Shown: piece after piece, positions 60,760-64,000 of the stretch
How the letters are laid out: each line of letters begins with the position of its first letter
How positions within the stretch are numbered: position 1 is the first letter of the stretch
Assembly: GCF_004752005.1 (NCBI RefSeq)
Contig: NZ_CP038493.1
Location: 2,690,302-2,754,301, forward strand
Length of the DNA stretch: 64,000 bases
Reading direction: 5' to 3'
Source of the DNA: Thalassotalea sp. HSM 43
GTDB lineage: Bacteria; Pseudomonadota; Gammaproteobacteria; Enterobacterales; Alteromonadaceae
The notes under the pieces: model-generated
Seen by the model: the letters and a program-made list of their open reading frames with translations, nothing else
Told to the model about the DNA's origin: nothing
Database searches by the model: none
Position numbers and translations under genes: made by a program

Positions 60760-60845
60760 TTACATCGACTGATAAGAGTTAATAAAGGTGCAGGTGCTCA
60801 AACTACCTAGGCACTTAACGCTCTATTCTTAATGCGCTTGTTATG
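60760..60845 (-). repeat. attC site with mutated crossover core
   Basis: Right core GCGCTTGTTATG is intact, and an inverted repeat (AAGAGTTAATAAAGGTGC facing GCACTTAACGCTCTATTCTT) forms the stem. The left core is TTAC (60760-60763) instead of TAAC, which on the cassette strand changes the GTT crossover triplet to GTA. This would uncouple it from normal recombination. Confidence 0.65.
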
Positions 60846-60932
60846 TTGTTATTAACACTGGACCACGTTATTCAAAACCCAAACACATTACATAACGTAG
60901 TTACTTAGATATTAAGCTAAAGGTTAAAAAAT

Positions 60933-61112
60933 ATGTTTTCAATATTTAAGAAAGACCCAATTAAAAAACTAGACAAAGTATATGCAAGTAAACTTGAAGA
61001 AGCTATGCATGCCCAGCGTAATGGTGATATAAAATCATACGCAATGATCACTGCTGAAGCTGAAAAAATAAAAGTAAAAATTTTAGAGCTACAAGCTTCT
61101 GCAAAAACATAA
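60933..61112 (+). CDS. DUF6435-like small protein, reversed in its cassette
   Basis: A 59-residue basic protein, MFSIFKKDPIKKLDKVYASK then LEEAMHAQRNGDIKSYAMIT and a charged helix, matching the DUF6435 pattern of Alteromonadales and Vibrio as I remember it. It is on the plus strand while its neighbours are on the minus strand. AAAGG at 60920-60924 precedes the ATG by about eight bases. Its stop TAA (61110-61112) is formed by the attC core TAACGCC of the next site. A reverse gene usually needs its own promoter, which would lie in 60846-60932. Function unknown. Confidence 0.75.
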   Translation: MFSIFKKDPIKKLDKVYASKLEEAMHAQRNGDIKSYAMITAEAEKIKVKILELQASAKT

Positions 61113-61204
61113 CGCCTCATTAAGGGGCTGATAATTGTTGGTTAAAAATAAGCGACGCAGGAGCAAAAACCAACTGTTTTTTTTCTTTAGAGTGACTTGT
61201 TATG
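61110..61204 (-). repeat. attC recombination site
   Basis: TAACGCC (61110-61116) and GTTATG (61199-61204) with the motif AGGGGCTGATAATTGTTGGTTAAAAATA and its complement GCAAAAACCAAC. It follows the membrane-protein cassette gene, whose stop is inside the site. Confidence 0.88.
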
Positions 61205-61636
61205 TGGCTTTTTCTGATTTTCTGAGATTGGTGGTATCAAGTAATATAATAAAAATAGCATTACAATCTGTAATAAAAGACCTATCAATTTTGGATTAAT
61301 CTCTTGAAAGTTAATAAAGAGAGCAGCGTGCATTGCCAAATAAACACCAAGAGTATCGTATCCCCATTTCTTGCGAGCAATAGCTCCTGCTGCGCCAGTC
61401 GATAACAAAACGCCCATAGCAAATATATAACTAAAGTATCCATTTAAACTAAACGGGAGTATTTGATCATTTACTCGAGCGTCAATGAATACTTTAACCT
61501 CTGCAACTCCATCAGCTAAATCAGGAAAATTGACTACGTCTAAAGCTTGAGCTAACAAAGAAGCGCCTACGCCAATCCTCACTAGACCATATCCAAGTAA
61601 AAGTATTGCTATAAAAATTCCTATAATACGTTTCAT
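61187..61636 (-). CDS. Cassette-encoded small membrane protein (four helices)
   Basis: A 149-residue protein, no recognised family. It has four hydrophobic segments (about 4-28, 60-83, 93-110, 115-135), the last containing LIGLLLQIVMLFLLYYLIPP. The C-terminal KKPHNKSL runs into the attC core, so the final residues are set by the recombination site. The cassette is about 590 bp. It probably sits in the inner membrane; nothing indicates its role. Confidence 0.6.
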   Translation of the reverse strand: MKRIIGIFIAILLLGYGLVRIGVGASLLAQALDVVNFPDLADGVAEVKVFIDARVNDQILPFSLNGYFSYIFAMGVLLSTGAAGAIARKKWGYDTLGVYLAMHAALFINFQEINPKLIGLLLQIVMLFLLYYLIPPISENQKKPHNKSL

Positions 61637-61699
61637 GTGAAGACCATACTTGTTATTAATAAAATACAGTGATTCTGAATGCCAACCCTATGAACCACA

Positions 61700-61798
61700 T
61701 AACGCCCATTTAAGGGGCTGATAATAGCTTGCTAAAATGTGAAGCAAAGCGGAACCGAGCCAAACTTTAGCAGTCCCACACTTAAACAGCTTGTTATA
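61700..61798 (-). repeat. attC recombination site
   Basis: TAACGCCC (61700-61707) and GTTATATG (61793-61800) bound a 99-bp site with AAGGGGCTGATAATAGCTTGC and AAATGTGAAGCAAAGCGGAACCGAGCC. The stop codon of the next gene (61794) lies inside the right core. Confidence 0.88.
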
Positions 61799-62069
61799 TG
61801 CCTCTATTTCTAAAATAAAACTTACTAGCTTTGAAGTCATAAAATAACAAATAAAACAACGCAGCTATAAGCACTAAGGCAGTAAATAAAAAAGTAAGCC
61901 AAAAACCTACTGGATTCAGCTCTTTGGAAATAGATATAGCTCTTAAATAAATTTCACCACTAAAATATGCATCAAGAAGATAATCCGAACAAAAATACAA
62001 GCAAAGAACAATTACAGCATCAAACTGTGAAAAAGTCTTTTTTGATACCAAGTTCCATTTCAATTGCAT
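61794..62069 (-). CDS. Cassette-encoded small membrane protein (two helices)
   Basis: A 91-residue protein with two hydrophobic segments (about 18-40 and 52-74, LTFLFTALVLIAALFYLLFY) and a basic N-terminus. The last residues are YFRNRGI and the stop TAA is inside the attC core ATATAAC. No family recognised. The cassette is about 385 bp. Start ATG 62069 sits two bases after GGAG. Confidence 0.55.
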   Translation of the reverse strand: MQLKWNLVSKKTFSQFDAVIVLCLYFCSDYLLDAYFSGEIYLRAISISKELNPVGFWLTFLFTALVLIAALFYLLFYDFKASKFYFRNRGI

Positions 62070-62084
62070 GACTCCATGGGCATA

Positions 62085-62182
62085 TAACGCCCAAATAAGG
62101 GGCTGATTAACTGTTGGCTAAAATGTGTAGCGAAGCGAAACCGAGCCAACTGTAAAAATTCCCGCTTTAACTGCTTGTTATA
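62085..62182 (-). repeat. attC recombination site
   Basis: TAACGCCC (62085-62092) and GTTATATG (62177-62184). It contains the full central motif TTGGCTAAAATGTGTAGCGAAG paired with CGAAACCGAGCCAACTG, the best representative of the array's site family. Confidence 0.9.
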
Positions 62183-62513
62183 TGTACTTTACTACTGACA
62201 TTATTGTTTTAAAAGGCTCTAATGTCATACCTTTAAAATCACCCGCAAACATTGCAATGTGATATGCATCATAACCGAAATTATCTTTCAGTTTGAGATC
62301 AGCACCTTTTGATACAAGTAATTTGACAACTTCAATATGACCTGTACGACTAGCAACAATAAGAGCAGTAACCCCGTTTGCATCAGATACATTAATATCA
62401 CAACCTAAAGCTAAGGCTTCATTAACAAGAGCTCTATCACCATTAGCAGAAAAACGAATAATATCGATATTTTGCTCAGGTGATTTAGGTTTTAATAGTG
62501 GGAAATTGCGCAA
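62178..62513 (-). CDS. Short ankyrin-repeat cassette protein
   Basis: A 111-residue protein with about two ankyrin units: GCDINVSDANGVTALIVAS and TGHIEVVKLLVSKGADLKLK, with a partial third. Too short for a stable solenoid alone unless it pairs with another protein. It starts at TTG 62513 with AGGA six bases upstream. The final residues KYI and the stop are in the attC core (62177-62184). Likely a protein-binding module; partner unknown. Confidence 0.75.
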   Translation of the reverse strand: MRNFPLLKPKSPEQNIDIIRFSANGDRALVNEALALGCDINVSDANGVTALIVASRTGHIEVVKLLVSKGADLKLKDNFGYDAYHIAMFAGDFKGMTLEPFKTIMSVVKYI

Positions 62514-62530
62514 TTACTATCCTGTACATA

Positions 62531-62628
62531 TAACGCCCCGCTAAGGGGAAATTTATAAGTTGGCTAAAATAACGAACGGAGTGAGAAAAAGCCAACTGTA
62601 AATTTTCCCACTTGAGCGACTTGTTATA
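62531..62628 (-). repeat. attC recombination site
   Basis: TAACGCCCC (62531-62539) and GTTATATG (62623-62630), with a variant centre AGTTGGCTAAAATAACGAACG paired with GAGAAAAAGCCAACTG. The stop of the gene beginning at 63025 lies inside the right core. Confidence 0.88.
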
Positions 62629-63025
62629 TGCCTTTTTGCCAAACTTTTAACGTATACGGCTCCGCAACATCTGAAGTTTCAAAGTTAATATTTTTAATTA
62701 ACTCATTAAGTTTGACATCGTGAATGATGCAACCAAACGGAAGCTTTCCATGGGACTCACTTACCGCCGATATCCTAATCTGCCCAGCCATATCATCGAA
62801 CCACGAGTAAAAGATCATGGTTTTTTTCGTATTTTTTGAATTAAACAGTTCGGCACATTTACCAATGAAATCTTCAAGAGAGCCACGCCCCCATTCTTTA
62901 AGCAAGCTTTCGTTAATTCCAAAGGTTACTAAATTTGAATTAGCTTCTTCATTAATGTCAGTTGACTGGACTATTTCTGTTTCAACCTCTAGTTCATTGA
63001 GCCATTGATTTAGAGTGGTATGCAT
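62624..63025 (-). CDS. Cassette-encoded hypothetical cytosolic protein
   Basis: A 133-residue protein with no recognised family and no signal peptide. It is rich in acidic residues (NELEVETEIVQSTDINEEAN) and has a beta-type region MIFYSWFDDMAGQIRISAVS followed by FGCIIHDVKLNELI. The start ATG is 17 bases after the attC core of the upstream site with GAGGA upstream, so the whole gene fills its cassette (511 bp). Its stop TAA is supplied by the attC core. Confidence 0.6.
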   Translation of the reverse strand: MHTTLNQWLNELEVETEIVQSTDINEEANSNLVTFGINESLLKEWGRGSLEDFIGKCAELFNSKNTKKTMIFYSWFDDMAGQIRISAVSESHGKLPFGCIIHDVKLNELIKNINFETSDVAEPYTLKVWQKGI

Positions 63026-63041
63026 AATTCCTCAAGGCATA

Positions 63042-63143
63042 TAACGCCTCGATAAGAGGCAATAAAATAATTGGTTATACTTTAGCGAGGTACGAGCGCC
63101 AAGCCAATGATTTTATGTCCTTTTACTTCATCGACTTGTTAGG
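63042..63143 (-). repeat. attC recombination site (copy 1 of identical pair)
   Basis: TAACGCC (63042-63048) and GTTAGGG (63138-63144). The interior differs from other sites (AAATAATTGGTTATACTTTA facing GCGCCAAGCCAATG) but keeps the stem. Identical to the site at 63476. Confidence 0.88.
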
Positions 63144-63144
63144 G

Positions 63145-63465
63145 TTAATCTACCACCGCGGTATTGATTATGAAATTACAGAAACGCCGAATATTATGAT
63201 TACTGTTACTTTCTAATGCTTTAACCTTAAGTAAATACCCTTCAATATATGCCGATAAATTAGGGTATTCGTACCAATCTAATTTTGCTTTCCCCGCCAC
63301 CGAATCTGATAACCTTTTAATTGCTAACTCTGCGTTGTGTTTCGTAAAGTCACTTTCTTTCCACTGGTGATCAGGCTCAATCTTATTTTCGTATTTACCG
63401 CAAAGTTCTACCGTGTATCCGGGGAGAGATAGAAGAATGATAAAGGCAGTTATAAGCGATTTCAT
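63145..63465 (-). CDS. Cassette-encoded small secreted protein, copy 1
   Basis: A 106-residue protein with a signal peptide (about 1-19, SLPGYTV then ELCGKYENK) and no recognised domain. The mature part has two Cys (C22 and C96 region, RRFCNF) and conserved aromatics (DHQWKESDF, DWYEYPNL). The 3' end lies next to the attC core. The translation start is preceded by TTAGGG, the recombination-site core of the neighbouring attC, which may double as ribosome-binding site. Identical to the product at 63579. Function unknown. Confidence 0.65.
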   Translation of the reverse strand: MKSLITAFIILLSLPGYTVELCGKYENKIEPDHQWKESDFTKHNAELAIKRLSDSVAGKAKLDWYEYPNLSAYIEGYLLKVKALESNSNHNIRRFCNFIINTAVVD

Positions 63466-63475
63466 GAATTAACCC

Positions 63476-63577
63476 TAACGCCTCGATAAGAGGCAATAAA
63501 ATAATTGGTTATACTTTAGCGAGGTACGAGCGCCAAGCCAATGATTTTATGTCCTTTTACTTCATCGACTTGTTAGG
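63476..63577 (-). repeat. attC recombination site (copy 2 of identical pair)
   Basis: TAACGCC (63476-63482) and GTTAGGG (63572-63578); identical to the site at 63042. Confidence 0.88.
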
Positions 63578-63578
63578 G

Positions 63579-63899
63579 TTAATCTACCACCGCGGTATTG
63601 ATTATGAAATTACAGAAACGCCGAATATTATGATTACTGTTACTTTCTAATGCTTTAACCTTAAGTAAATACCCTTCAATATATGCCGATAAATTAGGGT
63701 ATTCGTACCAATCTAATTTTGCTTTCCCCGCCACCGAATCTGATAACCTTTTAATTGCTAACTCTGCGTTGTGTTTCGTAAAGTCACTTTCTTTCCACTG
63801 GTGATCAGGCTCAATCTTATTTTCGTATTTACCGCAAAGTTCTACCGTGTATCCGGGGAGAGATAGAAGAATGATAAAGGCAGTTATAAGCGATTTCAT
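63579..63899 (-). CDS. Cassette-encoded small secreted protein, copy 2
   Basis: Identical in sequence to the gene at 63145 (434 bases apart), same 106-residue secreted product. It is the array-proximal copy, so under a promoter near attI it would be transcribed first of the two. The duplication is so recent that no substitution separates the copies. Confidence 0.65.
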   Translation of the reverse strand: MKSLITAFIILLSLPGYTVELCGKYENKIEPDHQWKESDFTKHNAELAIKRLSDSVAGKAKLDWYEYPNLSAYIEGYLLKVKALESNSNHNIRRFCNFIINTAVVD

Positions 63900-63909
63900 G
63901 AATTAACCC

Positions 63910-64000
63910 TAACGCCGCAATAAGCGGAGAGTAATAGTTTGCTATAATGTGAAACGAAGTGGAACCGAGCAAACTGTTACGAATCCGACTTTATTGCCTT
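63910..64000 (-). repeat. attC recombination site, cut by the window end
   Basis: TAACGCC (63910-63916), the central motif TTTGCTATAATGTGAAACGAAG paired with GGAACCGAGCAAACTG, then the right arm GACTTTATTGCCTT. The right core is beyond 64000. It shows that the array continues. Confidence 0.8.

Larger units (their letters stand above)
63045..63912 (-). repeat. Perfect 434-bp tandem duplication of a whole cassette
   Basis: Bases 63045-63478 and 63479-63912 are two head-to-tail copies of one cassette (gene plus attC). I compared both copies by eye and found no mismatch over the unit length. Boundaries fall at the G/TTA crossover of the attC core, as expected from integrase-mediated duplication or replicative slippage. 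Confidence 0.9.
58978..64000 (-). mobile_element. Distal part of a chromosomal integron cassette array
   Basis: Ten attC-like sites recur every 350-900 bp, each bordering a single small gene. On the minus strand every intact site reads TAACAA...GGCGTTA, the orientation of classical attC in VCR and aadA cassettes, so cassettes are read right to left. The sites share a central motif (GGCTAAAATGTG...CGAAG...ACCGAGCC) with compensatory changes that preserve the folded stem. No integrase is in the window. Given the orientation, attI/intI and the array promoter should lie beyond 64000, and the end near 59.0 kb is the oldest, distal end. Confidence 0.92.

Noticed and set aside
60816-60845. TAACG as the left core of a very short attC
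   Set aside because: Only about 30 bases separate it from GTTATG. The palindrome is centred near 60798, so the mirrored TTAC at 60760 fits as the real, mutated core.
60917-61120. Minus-strand reading frame of 67 residues
   Set aside because: It is the shadow of the DUF6435-like plus-strand gene at 60933, which has a proper ribosome-binding site and a family-like sequence.

Overview
The window comes from the chromosome of a marine gammaproteobacterium of the Alteromonadales, most likely Colwelliaceae (Thalassotalea/Colwellia-like). This rests on gene content and order: bamB-der; tolC divergent from nudF-yqiB-cpdA-yqiA-parE; lptFG divergent from pepA-holC-valS; xseA divergent from guaBA. The base composition is moderately AT-rich, and exported lipoproteins, porins and peptidases are numerous. 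That assignment is inference; there is no rRNA or marker gene here. I found no tRNA, rRNA, CRISPR array, insertion sequence or prophage.

Region 1 (1-31 kb) is core chromosome. It covers outer-membrane assembly (bamB), ribosome biogenesis (der), TolC export, the nudF-to-parE operon, two YSC84-like lipoproteins, a VOC protein, parC, plsC, rraB, a DUF481 barrel, valS-holC-pepA, lptFG, RDD and isoprenylcysteine-methyltransferase-like membrane proteins, a lipoprotein metallophosphatase, xseA, and guaB-guaA. Most transcription units end in clear hairpin/T-tract terminators, several of them bidirectional between convergent genes.

Region 2 (31-59 kb) is more accessory. It holds a SIMPL protein with a CHMI-type isomerase, a TipAS-like protein, a eukaryotic-type AdoMet decarboxylase coupled to spermidine synthase, a GST-like protein, a porin, a three-domain cysteine desulfurase / persulfide-dioxygenase-like / rhodanese fusion, an iscX outside any isc operon, malic enzyme, exported amidohydrolases, an exported S9 peptidase, a second RraB-domain protein, AcpH, a membrane-anchored cyclophilin, a nitroreductase carrying the iodotyrosine-deiodinase E-Y-K triad, an MFS carrier, a LysE exporter, a large kelch-repeat lipoprotein and katG.

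Region 3 (about 59.0-64.0 kb, running off the right edge) is the distal part of a chromosomal integron cassette array. Ten attC-like sites (eight well formed, one of them cut by the window end; one with a mutated crossover core; one decayed) separate small cassettes of about 350-900 bp. The cassettes point to the minus strand, so the integrase and attI should lie to the right of base 64000. The cassettes encode a lipoprotein, a DJ-1/PfpI-like protein lacking its catalytic cysteine, a DUF6435-like small protein in reverse orientation, two small membrane proteins, a short ankyrin protein, an unknown cytosolic protein, and a perfectly duplicated 434-bp cassette encoding a small secreted protein. 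This is the main mobile region and the most novel part of the window.
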